Shown: piece after piece, positions 26,802 through 36,569 of the stretch
How the letters are laid out: each line of letters begins with the position of its first letter
How positions within the stretch are numbered: position 1 is the first letter of the stretch
DNA from: Pseudophaeobacter arcticus DSM 23566
Lineage (GTDB): Bacteria > Pseudomonadota > Alphaproteobacteria > Rhodobacterales > Rhodobacteraceae
NCBI RefSeq assembly: GCF_000473205.1
Contig: NZ_KI421507.1
Span: 2,285,302-2,349,301, forward strand
Length of the DNA: 64,000 nucleotides
Direction: 5' to 3'
The notes under the pieces: generated by a model
The model's input: the letters and a program-made list of their open reading frames with translations, nothing else
Databases searched by the model: none
What the model was told of the DNA's origin: nothing
Translations under genes and position numbers: made by a program

Positions 26802-28334
26802 TCAGAGCGGAATATTGTCGTGCTTTTTCCAGGGGTTCTTCAATGATTTACCCCGCAACGAGGCAAAGGCACGACTGACCCGGCGACGGGTGGATTTGGG
26901 CTGGATCACCTCATCGATAAAGCCGCGTTCGGCCGCCACAAAAGGATTGGCAAAACGGTCCTCATAGTCTGCCGTATGGGCCGCGATCTTCTCGGCATTG
27001 CCCAGATCTGCGCGATGGATGATTTCGGTGGCGCCCTTGGCCCCCATCACCGCAATTTCCGCGGTGGGCCAGGCGTAGTTGAAATCGCCGCGCAGGTGTT
27101 TGGAGGCCATAACGTCATAGGCGCCACCATAGGCTTTGCGGGTGATCACTGTGACCTTTGGCACGGTGGCTTCACCGTAGGCAAACAGCAGCTTGGCGCC
27201 ATGTTTGATCACGCCGCCATATTCCTGGCTGGTGCCAGGCAGAAAGCCCGGAACATCGACCAGGGTCAGGATTGGAATTTCAAAGCAATCGCAGAAGCGC
27301 ACAAAACGGGCAGCCTTGCGCGAGCTGTCGATATCAAGACAGCCCGCCAACACCATGGGCTGGTTCCCAATAACACCCACCGTCTGCCCCTCAAGGCGGA
27401 TAAAACCGGTGATGATGTTCTTGGCGTAGTCCTCCTGGATCTCGTAGAAATCGCCCTCATCCGCCACTTTGACGATCAGCTCTTTCATGTCGTAGGGCGA
27501 ATTGGGGTTCGCAGGGATCAACGTATCCAGGCTGTCCTCGATTCGGCCTGGCTCATCAAAGAAAGGACGCACCGGCGGCTTTTCGCGATTGTTGAGCGGC
27601 AGGAAATCGACCAGACGGCGGACCTCGGCCAGGGCCTCGACATCGTTTTCAAAGGCCCCATCAGCCACAGAGGACTTTTTGGTATGGGTAGAGGCGCCCC
27701 CCAGCTCCTCGGCGGTGACAACTTCGTTGGTGACGGTTTTGACCACATCGGGGCCGGTCACAAACATGTAGGAGGTGTCTTTCACCATAAAGATAAAATC
27801 AGTCATCGCAGGCGAGTAGACCGCACCGCCGGCACAGGGCCCCATGATCACCGAGATCTGCGGCACCACGCCGCTGGCCATGATATTGCGCTGAAACACC
27901 TCGGCATAGCCCGCCAGCGAGTCGACGCCTTCCTGGATCCGGGCGCCACCAGAATCGTTCAGGCCAATGATTGGCGCGCCATTCTGAATGGCCATATCCT
28001 GAATTTTGCAGATCTTTTGCGCATGGGTTGCCGACAGCGAGCCACCAAAGACGGTAAAATCCTGACTGAACAGATAGACCATACGGCCATTAATGGTGCC
28101 CCAGCCGGTGATCACACCATCCCCCGCAGGCTTTTGTTCTTCCATGCCAAAATCGGTACAGCGATGCGACACAAACATGTCGAACTCTTCAAAACTGCCC
28201 TCATCCAGCAGAAGCTCGATCCGCTCGCGCGCGGTCAGCTTGCCACGCCCGTGTTGCGCATCAATGCGGCGCTGACCGCCCCCCAGTCGCGCAGCGTTGC
28301 GACGGTCTTCCAGTTCGGACAGAATATCTTTCAT
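26802..28334 (-). CDS. pccB: Propionyl-CoA carboxylase, carboxyltransferase beta subunit
   Basis: A 510-residue carboxyltransferase that moves CO2 from biotin on PccA to propionyl-CoA. Both crotonase-fold halves are present: the N-terminal acyl-CoA loop ([38 protein letters not shown]) and the C-terminal biotin side ([27 protein letters not shown]). The ATG at 28334 begins [12 protein letters not shown] as in relatives. Two TTTGCA boxes lie 74-92 bases upstream. Divergent from the RTX protease gene. Confidence 0.96.
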   Translation of the reverse strand: MKDILSELEDRRNAARLGGGQRRIDAQHGRGKLTARERIELLLDEGSFEEFDMFVSHRCTDFGMEEQKPAGDGVITGWGTINGRMVYLFSQDFTVFGGSLSATHAQKICKIQDMAIQNGAPIIGLNDSGGARIQEGVDSLAGYAEVFQRNIMASGVVPQISVIMGPCAGGAVYSPAMTDFIFMVKDTSYMFVTGPDVVKTVTNEVVTAEELGGASTHTKKSSVADGAFENDVEALAEVRRLVDFLPLNNREKPPVRPFFDEPGRIEDSLDTLIPANPNSPYDMKELIVKVADEGDFYEIQEDYAKNIITGFIRLEGQTVGVIGNQPMVLAGCLDIDSSRKAARFVRFCDCFEIPILTLVDVPGFLPGTSQEYGGVIKHGAKLLFAYGEATVPKVTVITRKAYGGAYDVMASKHLRGDFNYAWPTAEIAVMGAKGATEIIHRADLGNAEKIAAHTADYEDRFANPFVAAERGFIDEVIQPKSTRRRVSRAFASLRGKSLKNPWKKHDNIPL

Positions 28335-28407
28335 GGCACAGATCCCCATATAGAATTTGCCACAGCCTATCGCCGACACGGGTTGGACCAAAGGCATAAA
28401 TGGCAAA

Positions 28408-28426
28408 TTTGCAAAGATTTTGCATA
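28408..28426 (-). promoter_or_regulatory. PccR-type operator upstream of pccB
   Basis: TTTGCAAA (28408-28415) and TTTGCATA (28419-28426) lie three bases apart. I recall the PccR motif of Rhodobacter sphaeroides as two TTTGCAAA boxes with a four-base gap, so the spacing here differs by one. With the pccR gene 3 kb away, this is the likely site of propionyl-CoA-responsive control. Confidence 0.65.
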
Positions 28427-28573
28427 GACCAACTGAATAGCTGAATAACTGCTAATTTCGCATTGTTTCCCAAATCGGTCCAATGCAACATAATTTCGCC
28501 GCATTGCGTTCACTTTTTGTTCAGAGCTGTGGCTGCAGTATCGAGCTCGACTCAATCAAATTCGGGCAGAGCA

Positions 28574-29890
28574 ATGTTAAGTCGTGACGAAATCATCGAG
28601 GCCATGCAATACGAGCGGTTCCACATCAGCAATCCGCTCAACACCACGGACAGCGCCCCGATCAAGATCACTTACCAATATGCCGGCGGAAGTGAGCCCG
28701 ATGACCTTCCCACATCAGCAGACTATGACGGATGGCGCCGCATGAGGACGGCAGAAAAAGCCAGCTTTGAGGCGGCTCTGGAGCATATTGAAAGCTACCT
28801 CAACGTCGACTTTGTTCAAACCAAACGCACCAGTGATCCGGATTTGAATGTGGCGGCCGTCAGCCTTCCCGGCGCGACCATAGGCAGCGGAGGCTATAGC
28901 ATTCGCTACCAAGGCGAGAACATTACCCAGTGGGATGGCTTTGTTGCCTATGACGCAACATTGGACCTGTCCTCTGAGAGCTATACCGACCTGCTGCTGC
29001 ATGAGTTGGGACACGCCATGGGGCTGCGCCATACATTTGAAGCCGATACCCCCCTGCCGAGCCAATACGAAAACAATCTCTATTCCCTGATGTCCTACCG
29101 GGCCAACCCCATGAACGGAGAGCACAGCGATGCGCTTATGCTGTTTGATGTGCTTGCCCTGCAAGATATCTGGGGGGCTGCGGTCAATAATGAAAACGAT
29201 ACCCGCTACACAGGCTGCCGCACCAACACCGTGGACAGTATCTGGGACAGTGGCGGCATAGACGCCCTGGATGCAACGGGTCGCACAACCGCAGTGACGC
29301 TGGATCTGCGACAAGGGGCCTTCTCGTCCTTTGATGCGGATCATGACGTGGTTATAACCTTCGGTTGCGAGATTGAAAACGCCTATGGCGCCAGGGGTAA
29401 CGACCGGATTATCGGCAATGATTTGGACAACCTGCTGCGCGGACATGGCGGCAGGGATCTATTGGCTGGCAAGGCTGGGGACGACCGGCTGGAAGGTGGG
29501 TCTGGCGGCGACACGCTGTGGGGCGACCATGGGGACGACATGATGTTTGGGGGCCGCGGCGGCGACCGGATGCGGGGCGGCGCGGGCGACGACTGGCTGA
29601 GCGGCAACCGTGGCCAAGACCTGCTGGATGGTCAGGCTGGCGATGACTTCCTGATCGGGGGACGTGGCAAAGATGTTTTTATTTTCAAGAACAATGGCGG
29701 CTCGGATACCGTCGCAGATTTCACCCCCGGCAAAGACCAACTCAATATCATTGGTCACGGCGATATCGACAGGCTGCTGGATCAGGCGCATGACACCGAC
29801 AAGGGACTATTGTTCGATTTTGGCGCAGGCGACAGCCTGCTGCTTTTCGACGTCACCCTGGACAGCCTGGGAGATGACTTTCTCATTTGA
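28574..29890 (+). CDS. Serralysin-like RTX metalloprotease
   Basis: A 438-residue extracellular zinc protease. The catalytic site HELGHAMGLRH is at residues 143-153 and the Met-turn SLMSY at 171-175, placing it in the M10 metzincins. Residues about 275-370 hold roughly ten Gly/Asp-rich RTX nonapeptides (GGxGxDxLx), which bind calcium outside the cell. No N-terminal signal peptide; the C-terminal hydrophobic/acidic end fits a type I secretion signal, whose exporter is not in the window. The ATG at 28574 is favoured over an upstream start lacking similarity. It separates pccB from pccR, probably an insertion relative to the compact arrangement. Confidence 0.88.
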   Translation: MLSRDEIIEAMQYERFHISNPLNTTDSAPIKITYQYAGGSEPDDLPTSADYDGWRRMRTAEKASFEAALEHIESYLNVDFVQTKRTSDPDLNVAAVSLPGATIGSGGYSIRYQGENITQWDGFVAYDATLDLSSESYTDLLLHELGHAMGLRHTFEADTPLPSQYENNLYSLMSYRANPMNGEHSDALMLFDVLALQDIWGAAVNNENDTRYTGCRTNTVDSIWDSGGIDALDATGRTTAVTLDLRQGAFSSFDADHDVVITFGCEIENAYGARGNDRIIGNDLDNLLRGHGGRDLLAGKAGDDRLEGGSGGDTLWGDHGDDMMFGGRGGDRMRGGAGDDWLSGNRGQDLLDGQAGDDFLIGGRGKDVFIFKNNGGSDTVADFTPGKDQLNIIGHGDIDRLLDQAHDTDKGLLFDFGAGDSLLLFDVTLDSLGDDFLI

Positions 29891-29938
29891 GACGATCTGG
29901 GAATAGACAATCTCAAAAAGCTAATCTAAGTCCGGAAT

Positions 29939-31150
29939 ATGCAAAATTCCCAAAGCTCCCCAAAGCGCGGATTGAGCCAACCGCATATTGCAACTTTGAT
30001 CCTGCTGGCCGGCCTGTCCGCGCTGGGGATGAACCTGCATCTCGCAGCCCTGCCCAGCATGGCCAGCTATTTCGAGGTGGACTACCGTGTCATGCAGCTG
30101 TCGGTTTCGCTCTATCTGGCGGGCAACGCGGTTGTGCAGATATTTGTGGGTCCCATTTCGGACCAGATGGGGCGGCGCCCGGTGCTATTGGCCAGCATGG
30201 CGCTGTTTTTGGTGGCGACGGTGGGCTGCATCTTTGCCACCAACGTGGAAATGTTCTTTGTTTTCCGGGTCGCGCAGACTGTTGTGGCCGCGACCATGGT
30301 GCTGAGCCGCGCCGCCGTGCGTGACATGTATGATACCAATGACGCAGCCAGCATGATTGGCTATGTCACCATGGGCATGGCCGTGGTGCCGATGATTGGC
30401 CCCGCCATTGGTGGCCTTCTGGACCAGTGGATGGGCTGGACCGCCGTGTTCTGGATGCTCTTTTTGATGGGCGCCCTGACCCTGGCGATCACCTATTTCG
30501 ACTTTGGGGAGACCGCTCACAAAAGCGGCAAAACGCTCGGCGCCCAGTTTGCCGAATACCCTGAGCTGCTTTGTTCCCCGCGCTTCTGGGGCTACTCCCT
30601 GGCCTCTGGCCTCGCCTCCGGTTCTTTCTTTGCCTATCTCGGTGGTGCGCCCTTTTTGGGAACCGAGATTTACGGCCTCAGCAGTGCTGAAATTGGCATC
30701 TATCTGTCTGCACCGGCCGTTGGCTATTTTATTGGCAACTTCCTCTCGGGCCGCTTTTCGGCCCGGATCGGGATCAACCGGATGGTGCTCTGGGGCTGCA
30801 CTATCAATGGGGCTGGTGTGCTTGTTTCGCTTCTCATTGCCCTGGCTGGTGCAGATACATTCCTCACCTTCTTTGGCCTCATGTGCTTTGTTGGCATGGG
30901 CAATGGCATGGCCATTCCCAATGGCACAACCGGTGCGATTTCTGTGCGCCCGCATCTGGCTGGTACCGCCTCTGGCCTGAGCGGCGCCATCATGATCGGC
31001 GCTGGTGCTGTGCTGAGCGCCTATGCCGGTTTTCTTTTGAAACCGGATTCAACCGCTGTGCCTCTCCTGTTGTTGATGCTTGCCACAGCCATTGCCGGGC
31101 TGGTGGCAATCCTGCTGGTGATCCTGCGTGAAAAGCAATTGGGCAGCTAA
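29939..31150 (+). CDS. Bcr/CflA-type MFS drug exporter
   Basis: A 403-residue inner-membrane protein with twelve expected helices. The family motif between helices 2 and 3 is GPISDQMGRRPVLL, and RAAVRDMYDTNDA after helix 4 is typical of Bcr/CflA proton antiporters. Likely exports a small hydrophobic compound; substrate unknown. The ribosome site before the ATG is weak. Follows the RTX gene by 48 bases. Confidence 0.88.
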   Translation: MQNSQSSPKRGLSQPHIATLILLAGLSALGMNLHLAALPSMASYFEVDYRVMQLSVSLYLAGNAVVQIFVGPISDQMGRRPVLLASMALFLVATVGCIFATNVEMFFVFRVAQTVVAATMVLSRAAVRDMYDTNDAASMIGYVTMGMAVVPMIGPAIGGLLDQWMGWTAVFWMLFLMGALTLAITYFDFGETAHKSGKTLGAQFAEYPELLCSPRFWGYSLASGLASGSFFAYLGGAPFLGTEIYGLSSAEIGIYLSAPAVGYFIGNFLSGRFSARIGINRMVLWGCTINGAGVLVSLLIALAGADTFLTFFGLMCFVGMGNGMAIPNGTTGAISVRPHLAGTASGLSGAIMIGAGAVLSAYAGFLLKPDSTAVPLLLLMLATAIAGLVAILLVILREKQLGS

Positions 31151-31167
31151 CTTGCCGCGCCCGTGAC

Positions 31168-31205
31168 TTTGCAACTATACTGTTCTTGGACAGCAGATTT
31201 GCAAA
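31168..31205 (+). promoter_or_regulatory. Pair of TTTGCAA boxes upstream of pccR
   Basis: TTTGCAAC (31168-31175) and TTTGCAAA (31198-31205) are 30 bases apart, three helical turns, and the second ends 10 bases before the pccR ATG. With the pccB site this suggests autoregulation. Confidence 0.5.
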
Positions 31206-31215
31206 GGGACCTCCA

Positions 31216-32604
31216 ATGGCCACACAGAAACTCTATGCAGGGGCAAAACTGCGGGAAATGCGGACCCGGCTTGAGCTGACCCAAAAAGGCTTTGCGGCCA
31301 AGCTTGGCGTGTCGCTGCCCTACCTCAACCAGATGGAAAACAACAACCGGCCGGTATCGACCACCGTTGTGCTGGCGCTGGCGCAGGAATTTGGCCTTGA
31401 TGTGACCGAGCTGTCGACCGGCGATAGCGAACGGCTGGTCAGTGACATGCGCGAGGCCATCGCCGATCCGGTCTTTGCCGATGAGGCCCCGCCCCTGGCA
31501 GATCTGCGTCTCACGGCCTCCAATGCACCCGCACTGGCCCGCGCCTTTCTCAGTCTGCACCGCGCCTATCGCCAGACCCATGAACGGCTTGCCTCGCTCG
31601 ACGAAGCCCTGGGACGGGAGGATTCCCGCGTTCAGGCCAGCCCCTGGGAAGAGGTGCGCGATTTTTTCCACTACTGCGACAATTACATCGACGCCATAGA
31701 CCGGGCCGCCGAACGTTTTGCCGGATCGGCAAATGTGCGGCTTGCGGCAACAAATGCGCTGGAAAATGCCGGTATCACCATTTCGCTCACCGATATGGAC
31801 GGGCTGCGCGGCTATGATCCCGCGACCCGCACCCTGCAGCTCTCCAACCGCTCCAGCCCGCCGACACAGGTGTTTCAACTGCTGCTGCAAGTGGCGCTGC
31901 TTAGTCAGGACAGTCTGCTGGAGGCGACGCTGGATTTTGCCCGTTTCCAAAGCGACGAGGCCCGCGCCATCGCCAAAATTGGCCTGGCCAACTATTTTGC
32001 CGGTGCCGCGTTGATGCCCTATGGTCGCTTTCTCGCCGCGGCCCAGGAGGATCGTCACGATCTGGAGCGCCTCGCCACCCGGTTTGGCGCCTCAATCGAA
32101 CAGGTGGCGCATCGCCTCTCTACCCTGCAACGGCCCGGCGCCAAGGGCATTCCGTTTTTCTTTGTCCGGGTGGATCAGGCCGGCACCATCACCAAACGCC
32201 ACTCTGCGACCCGCCTGCAATTTGCCCGCTTTGGCGGCGCCTGTCCCTTGTGGAATGTACACCGTGCCTTTGAAACACCGGGGCGGTTCCTGCGGCAATT
32301 GGCCGAAACCCCGGACGGTGTGCGCTATATCTCGCTGGCGCGGGACGTGTCAAAATCTGGGGGATCCTTTGGCTCGCCGGTGCGGCGCTACGCCATTTCC
32401 CTGGGTTGCGAAACCCGCCACGCTGAGGCTCTGGTCTATGCTGACAATCTGGAAATGAGCCATGCCTCTGCCTATGAGCCCATCGGCATTTCCTGCCGCA
32501 TCTGTGAGAGAAAGACCTGCCATCAGCGCTCGGTTCCGCCGCTGGAACGGCGTCTCACCATCAACAATGATCAACGCGGTGTGCTGCCCTACGAAGTGAG
32601 CTGA
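31216..32604 (+). CDS. pccR: Short-chain fatty acyl-CoA regulator, PccR family
   Basis: A 462-residue XRE-type regulator. The N-terminal helix-turn-helix is at about residues 8-62 (GAKLREMRTRLELTQKGFAAK). A long sensor region follows and the C terminus has the conserved cluster CRICERKTC (Cys427, 430, 435) with RSVPPLER typical of the ScfR family (DUF2083). In Rhodobacter sphaeroides PccR binds upstream of pccB and senses propionyl-CoA; the same role is inferred here from family and from the TTTGCAAA boxes near pccB and itself. The ATG at 31216 begins MATQKLYAGAKLR. Confidence 0.9.
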   Translation: MATQKLYAGAKLREMRTRLELTQKGFAAKLGVSLPYLNQMENNNRPVSTTVVLALAQEFGLDVTELSTGDSERLVSDMREAIADPVFADEAPPLADLRLTASNAPALARAFLSLHRAYRQTHERLASLDEALGREDSRVQASPWEEVRDFFHYCDNYIDAIDRAAERFAGSANVRLAATNALENAGITISLTDMDGLRGYDPATRTLQLSNRSSPPTQVFQLLLQVALLSQDSLLEATLDFARFQSDEARAIAKIGLANYFAGAALMPYGRFLAAAQEDRHDLERLATRFGASIEQVAHRLSTLQRPGAKGIPFFFVRVDQAGTITKRHSATRLQFARFGGACPLWNVHRAFETPGRFLRQLAETPDGVRYISLARDVSKSGGSFGSPVRRYAISLGCETRHAEALVYADNLEMSHASAYEPIGISCRICERKTCHQRSVPPLERRLTINNDQRGVLPYEVS

Positions 32605-32640
32605 ACACCGGCACCAAGGTCAGAACCGCAATGTAAAAAA

Positions 32641-32661
32641 GGGGGGCGTCAGACGCCCCCC
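32641..32661. terminator. Bidirectional terminator between pccR and the ydcH-like gene
   Basis: GGGGGGCGT and ACGCCCCCC enclose a three-base loop, with six A before the hairpin, which read as six T on the minus strand. It suits both pccR and the convergent gene at 32737. Confidence 0.85.
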
Positions 32662-32736
32662 GGATACTCGTGACTGTACATTCAGCTGTCCTGCTTCAAT
32701 CTGTTTCAGATCTTTGCAGCCTCAGCCTTGGTAACA

Positions 32737-32976
32737 TCAGGCCTTGGCCAAGATGTTCCAAATCTCATCTTTCAGCACACCGCGCTTTTTGCGCAGCTCC
32801 ACCTCGGCCAATTCTTCCAGTGGCTCAACATTGGTTTCGGCGCGATGTACCGCACGGTTGACCTCATGATATTCATCCGCAAGCTTGGAAAAATGAGCAT
32901 CGGACTGCTTCAGCTGGCTCATGGCTTCCACTTTGTCGGGAAATTCCTCTGCCAGTTCATGGGGGGTATTGGACAT
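32737..32976 (-). CDS. YdcH/DUF465 family protein
   Basis: A 79-residue helical protein beginning MSNTPHELAEEFPDKVEAMSQLK, with ADEYHEVNRAVHRAE and the conserved LRKKRGVLKDEIW C terminus of the YdcH family. These are small coiled-coil proteins of unknown role. AAGGAG precedes the ATG. Single gene between terminators. Confidence 0.88.
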   Translation of the reverse strand: MSNTPHELAEEFPDKVEAMSQLKQSDAHFSKLADEYHEVNRAVHRAETNVEPLEELAEVELRKKRGVLKDEIWNILAKA

Positions 32977-33129
32977 CTGTTCGCTCCTTATATTTGGGTC
33001 AAGAACAGGTTATTGCCCCCACGGCCCCGCCACCTTGACGCGGATCAAACAAACATCTGAAAACACAAATATGGCTGCATTTTTTGCCCCGGCGGATCCC
33101 GGCTGTATTCAGGCCAGCGCGGCGCAAAA

Positions 33130-33164
33130 AAGCCGCTGTTCCCGGAGGGCGGAAACAACGGCTT
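33130..33164 (-). terminator. Terminator of the bet operon
   Basis: Arms 33130-33143 and 33151-33164 pair with one mismatch around a seven-base loop, followed on the minus strand by six T. It begins 26 bases after the betA stop. Confidence 0.85.
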
Positions 33165-33189
33165 GGTGGTTTTACTCTGAAAGCCCGGC

Positions 33190-34845
33190 CTAGCGCTGGC
33201 TCACCTGCCAGTTTTTATTGAACCAGGGTTCGGCATTGGAGGCAGGCAGCCGCCGCCCCAGTATATGGTCTGCGGCCTTCTCTCCGGTCATGATCGAAGG
33301 ACCGTTAAGATTACCATTGGTGATGCGTGGGAAAATGGAACTGTCGGCAACACGCAGGCCCTCAACGCCGATCACCCGGCATTCAGGATCAACCACCGCC
33401 ATCGGATCATCCAACGCACCCATCTTGCAGGTACCACAGGGGTGATACGCGCTTTCCGCATGTTCGCGGATAAAGCCATCAATCTCCGCATCGCTTTGCA
33501 GGGCTTCGCCGGGCTGAATTTCGTGCTTCACAAAGGGGGTCATGGCCTCCTGCGCAAAGACCTCGCGCGTCAGGCGGACACATTTCCGAAAATCAATCCA
33601 GTCCTGCTCCGTCGACATATAGTTAAACAAGATCTTTGGAGCCTCCTTTGGATCGGCGCTGGCCAGGGTGATCTCGCCGCGCGATTCTGAGCGCATCGGC
33701 CCCACATGTGCTTGGAACCCGTGCCCTTCGGCCGCCGCCTGCCCGTCGTAGCGCACAGCAATTGGCAGGAAATGGTATTGGATATCCGGGTAATCAATAC
33801 CCTTGTCAGACCGGATGAAGGCCGCACTTTCAAACTGGTTCGAGGCGCCAAGGCCCGTCTTGCTAAAGAACCACTGCGCGCCGACCAAGGCCTTGCCCAG
33901 AAGGTTCCAGTATTTGAACAGGGTGATGGGTTGTTTGCAGGCATATTGGAAATAGAACTCCAGATGATCCTGCAGGTTTTTCCCAACACCGGGCCGGTCT
34001 GCGACCACTTCGATCCCGTGCTCCGCCAGATGCTCCGCCGGGCCGATGCCCGACAACATCAGCAGCTTGGGCGAATTGATCGAGCTGGCAGCCAGAATGA
34101 CTTCGATCTCCGCCTCAATCACCTCAACCTTGCCGCCACGTTCGACCTCAACCCCGGTGGCACGGCCTTCTGTGATCACCACCCTGCGGGCCAACGCCCG
34201 GATCATCTCGCAATTGTCGCGCTTGAGCGCAGGTCGGAGATAGGCATTGGCGGCAGACCAACGCTGGCCTTTGTAGACGGTCATCTCCATCGGGCCAAAG
34301 CCCTCTTGCTGCTCACCGTTGTAATCTTCGGTCACCGGATAGCCCGCCTGCGCACCCGCCGATACAAAGGCGTCATGCAGCGGATTGTCACGCGGGCCAC
34401 GAGTCACATGCAGCGGGCCGGTCTTGCCGCGCCAGTCAGCATCGCCGCCCTGACCGCGATTATCCCAGGTTTCCATCCGCTTGAAATAGGGCAGTACATC
34501 GGCGTAGGACCAGCCATAGGCGCCGCTTTCGGCCCAGTGATTATAGTCTCCGGCGTGGCCGCGCACATAGACCATACCGTTGATCGAGGAAGACCCGCCG
34601 ATCACCTTGCCGCGCGGTGTCACCAACTCGCGATTATCCAGATGTGGCTCGGGCTGGGATTTGTAGCCCCAATCGTACAGCGACATGTTCATCGGATAAG
34701 ACAGCGCTCCCGGCATCTGGATCAGCGGCCCCATATCCGTGCCACCATGCTCGATGATCAGGACAGATTTCCCTGCCTCAGACAAACGGTAAGCCATGGC
34801 GCACCCGGCCGAGCCCGCCCCCACAATCACATAATCCGCTTTCAT
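33190..34845 (-). CDS. betA: Choline dehydrogenase
   Basis: A 551-residue GMC-family flavoprotein oxidising choline to betaine aldehyde, membrane-associated. The FAD site GAGSAG is at residues 9-14, with [23 protein letters not shown] as the GMC signature and a C-terminal segment [10 protein letters not shown] containing the active-site histidine region. Start: GTG at 34848 and ATG at 34845 adjoin; the ATG is taken, with GGAGAG upstream. It is the last gene of betC-betB-betA and is separated from betB by 204 bases holding three hairpins. Confidence 0.95.
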   Translation of the reverse strand: MKADYVIVGAGSAGCAMAYRLSEAGKSVLIIEHGGTDMGPLIQMPGALSYPMNMSLYDWGYKSQPEPHLDNRELVTPRGKVIGGSSSINGMVYVRGHAGDYNHWAESGAYGWSYADVLPYFKRMETWDNRGQGGDADWRGKTGPLHVTRGPRDNPLHDAFVSAGAQAGYPVTEDYNGEQQEGFGPMEMTVYKGQRWSAANAYLRPALKRDNCEMIRALARRVVITEGRATGVEVERGGKVEVIEAEIEVILAASSINSPKLLMLSGIGPAEHLAEHGIEVVADRPGVGKNLQDHLEFYFQYACKQPITLFKYWNLLGKALVGAQWFFSKTGLGASNQFESAAFIRSDKGIDYPDIQYHFLPIAVRYDGQAAAEGHGFQAHVGPMRSESRGEITLASADPKEAPKILFNYMSTEQDWIDFRKCVRLTREVFAQEAMTPFVKHEIQPGEALQSDAEIDGFIREHAESAYHPCGTCKMGALDDPMAVVDPECRVIGVEGLRVADSSIFPRITNGNLNGPSIMTGEKAADHILGRRLPASNAEPWFNKNWQVSQR

Positions 34846-34881
34846 CACATCTCTCCATCGCGCATGCGGGCTGGGTCAAGG

Positions 34882-34917
34882 AGGCCGCCAGGCGCCGCAC
34901 CCATGTGCGGCCTGGCC
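34882..34917 (-). promoter_or_regulatory. Stem-loop 1 in the betB-betA spacer
   Basis: CCGCAC (34895-34900) pairs with GTGCGG (34905-34910) around CCAT, extended by CAGG/CCTG and GGC/GCC with small bulges. It lies about 37 bases before the betA start. Confidence 0.55.
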
Positions 34918-34952
34918 CTTGAGGCATCCCAAAATCGTCTCATCATTGGCCC

Positions 34953-34992
34953 GGGGTCTGCTGAGGCAGGCAGCGCCTCCTCAGCAGACCCC
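34953..34992 (-). promoter_or_regulatory. Stem-loop 2 in the betB-betA spacer, 14 bp perfect
   Basis: GGGGTCTGCTGAGG (34953-34966) pairs exactly with CCTCAGCAGACCCC (34979-34992) around a 12-base loop. The T-rich tail CTTTTCTTT is on the plus strand, so in the betBA direction it has no T tract and is more likely a processing or stabilising stem than a terminator. Confidence 0.7.
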
Positions 34993-35000
34993 TTTTCTTT

Positions 35001-35047
35001 GCCCATTCGGGCAACGGGGTGGGTGGGTGGGCGTTGCCAGAATGGGC
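35001..35047. promoter_or_regulatory. Stem-loop 3 with a G-quadruplex motif as its loop
   Basis: GCCCATTC/GAATGGGC (35001-35008, 35040-35047) and GGCAAC/GTTGCC (35010-35015, 35033-35038) form a 14-pair stem with one mismatch. The loop on the plus strand is GGGGTGGGTGGGTGGG (35016-35031), four G tracts with one-base T linkers. The plus strand is the template for betBA. It begins 3 bases after the betB stop. Confidence 0.75.
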
Positions 35048-35049
35048 AA

Positions 35050-36507
35050 TCAGAACGCCGCCTCAACATCGCCCATGCGCACATAGACCGATTTCACCTG
35101 GCTATAGTGCTTGATTGCTTCTTTGGAATTCTCACGCCCGACGCCCGACGCCTTGACCCCACCAAAGGGCGCTTCGACCGGTGCATCGTTGTAAGAATTG
35201 ATAAAGCAGCTGCCCGCCTCCAGATTGCCAATCACCCGGTGTGCACGGGTGAAATCCTTGGTGAACACCCCGGCGGAAAGGCCAAATTCGGTGTCATTGG
35301 CGCGGGCGACAACCTCTTCTTCGGTTTCAAAATCCAGCACCGACATGACCGGGCCAAAGATCTCTTCGCGGGCAATGGTCATGCCATCGGTGACATCGGC
35401 AAACACGGTGGGCTGAAGATACCAGCCCGGCATGTCGCAGCGTGCGCCACCACAGATCAGCCTTGCGCCCTCGGCCTTGCCCTTCTCGATGTAGCCCAGA
35501 ACGATATTCATCTGGTTTTCGTTGACCATGGGACCAAAACTGGTCGCCTCATCCATGGGATCGCCAATAACCGCATTGCCGGTCCGTTCCGCCAGACGCG
35601 CCAGGAATTTCTCCTTGATGCCTTTCTGGACAAAGACCCGTGTCCCGTTTGAGCAGACCTGCCCAGAGGAGTAGAAATTGCCATTGATGGCGCCGCCGAC
35701 GGCATTTTCGATATCCGCATCATCAAAGATGATCATCGGCGATTTGCCACCCAGCTCCATGGTGACATGTTTCATGCCTTCAGCCGCCGCCGCGTAGACT
35801 TTCTTGCCAGTGGGGGCCGATCCGGTCAGCGAAACCTTGTCGACGCGGGGATCTGTCACCAGCGCGCCGCCCACCTCGCCCATGCCCTGCACCACATTGA
35901 AAACCCCGGCGGGCAGACCTGCCTCATGCAGGATTTCGGCAACCTTCAGGGCACAAAGCGGCGTTGCCTCGGAGGGTTTGAACACCATGGTATTGCCACA
36001 GGCCAGCGCTGGTGCGCCCTTCCAGCAGGCAATCTGCGTCGGGTAGTTCCAGGCGCCAATCCCAACACAAAGCCCCAGGGCCTCGCGAATGGTATAGACC
36101 CAGTCTTCACCCAGCGGGATATGCTCGCCGGTCAGACTGCCCGCCAGGCCACCAAAATATTCCAGCGCATCCGCGCCCGAGGTGGCATCCGCCACCAGAG
36201 TTTCCTGCAGCGGTTTGCCTGTATCATAGGTTTCCAACACCGAGAGCTCATGGTTGCGCGCGCGGATGATGTCTGCCGCGCGGCGCAGGATGCGGCCACG
36301 CTCGGTACCAGTCATCCTGGCCCAGGCTTTCTGTGCGGCCTTGCCGCTGGCAAGCGCCTGTTCAACAATTGCGGGTGTGGCGGCATGCACCACTGCGATC
36401 TGTTCGCCACTGGCGGCATAGACCACCGGGATCGGGGTCCCGGAGGTGTCTTCGACATAGGCGCCATTGATGAAATGGCTGGCTTTGGGCTGGGCGGGGT
36501 GAGTCAT
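35050..36507 (-). CDS. betB: Betaine aldehyde dehydrogenase
   Basis: A 485-residue NAD(P)-dependent aldehyde dehydrogenase oxidising betaine aldehyde to glycine betaine in the cytoplasm. The general base is Glu251 in ELGGKSP and the nucleophile Cys285 in [32 protein letters not shown] near residue 151 is a BetB signature. The start [20 protein letters not shown] matches relatives. Second gene of betCBA, 62 bases after betC. Confidence 0.96.
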   Translation of the reverse strand: MTHPAQPKASHFINGAYVEDTSGTPIPVVYAASGEQIAVVHAATPAIVEQALASGKAAQKAWARMTGTERGRILRRAADIIRARNHELSVLETYDTGKPLQETLVADATSGADALEYFGGLAGSLTGEHIPLGEDWVYTIREALGLCVGIGAWNYPTQIACWKGAPALACGNTMVFKPSEATPLCALKVAEILHEAGLPAGVFNVVQGMGEVGGALVTDPRVDKVSLTGSAPTGKKVYAAAAEGMKHVTMELGGKSPMIIFDDADIENAVGGAINGNFYSSGQVCSNGTRVFVQKGIKEKFLARLAERTGNAVIGDPMDEATSFGPMVNENQMNIVLGYIEKGKAEGARLICGGARCDMPGWYLQPTVFADVTDGMTIAREEIFGPVMSVLDFETEEEVVARANDTEFGLSAGVFTKDFTRAHRVIGNLEAGSCFINSYNDAPVEAPFGGVKASGVGRENSKEAIKHYSQVKSVYVRMGDVEAAF

Positions 36508-36569
36508 GATTTTATGCCTCCGGCGGGGATATTTGGGGCCAAATGAACTGGCGGGATAAGGAATTCGGG

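Noticed and set aside
34953..35000. Plus-strand terminator in the betB-betA spacer
   Set aside because: Its T tract faces the plus strand but no plus-strand gene lies upstream; treated as structure in the bet transcript instead.
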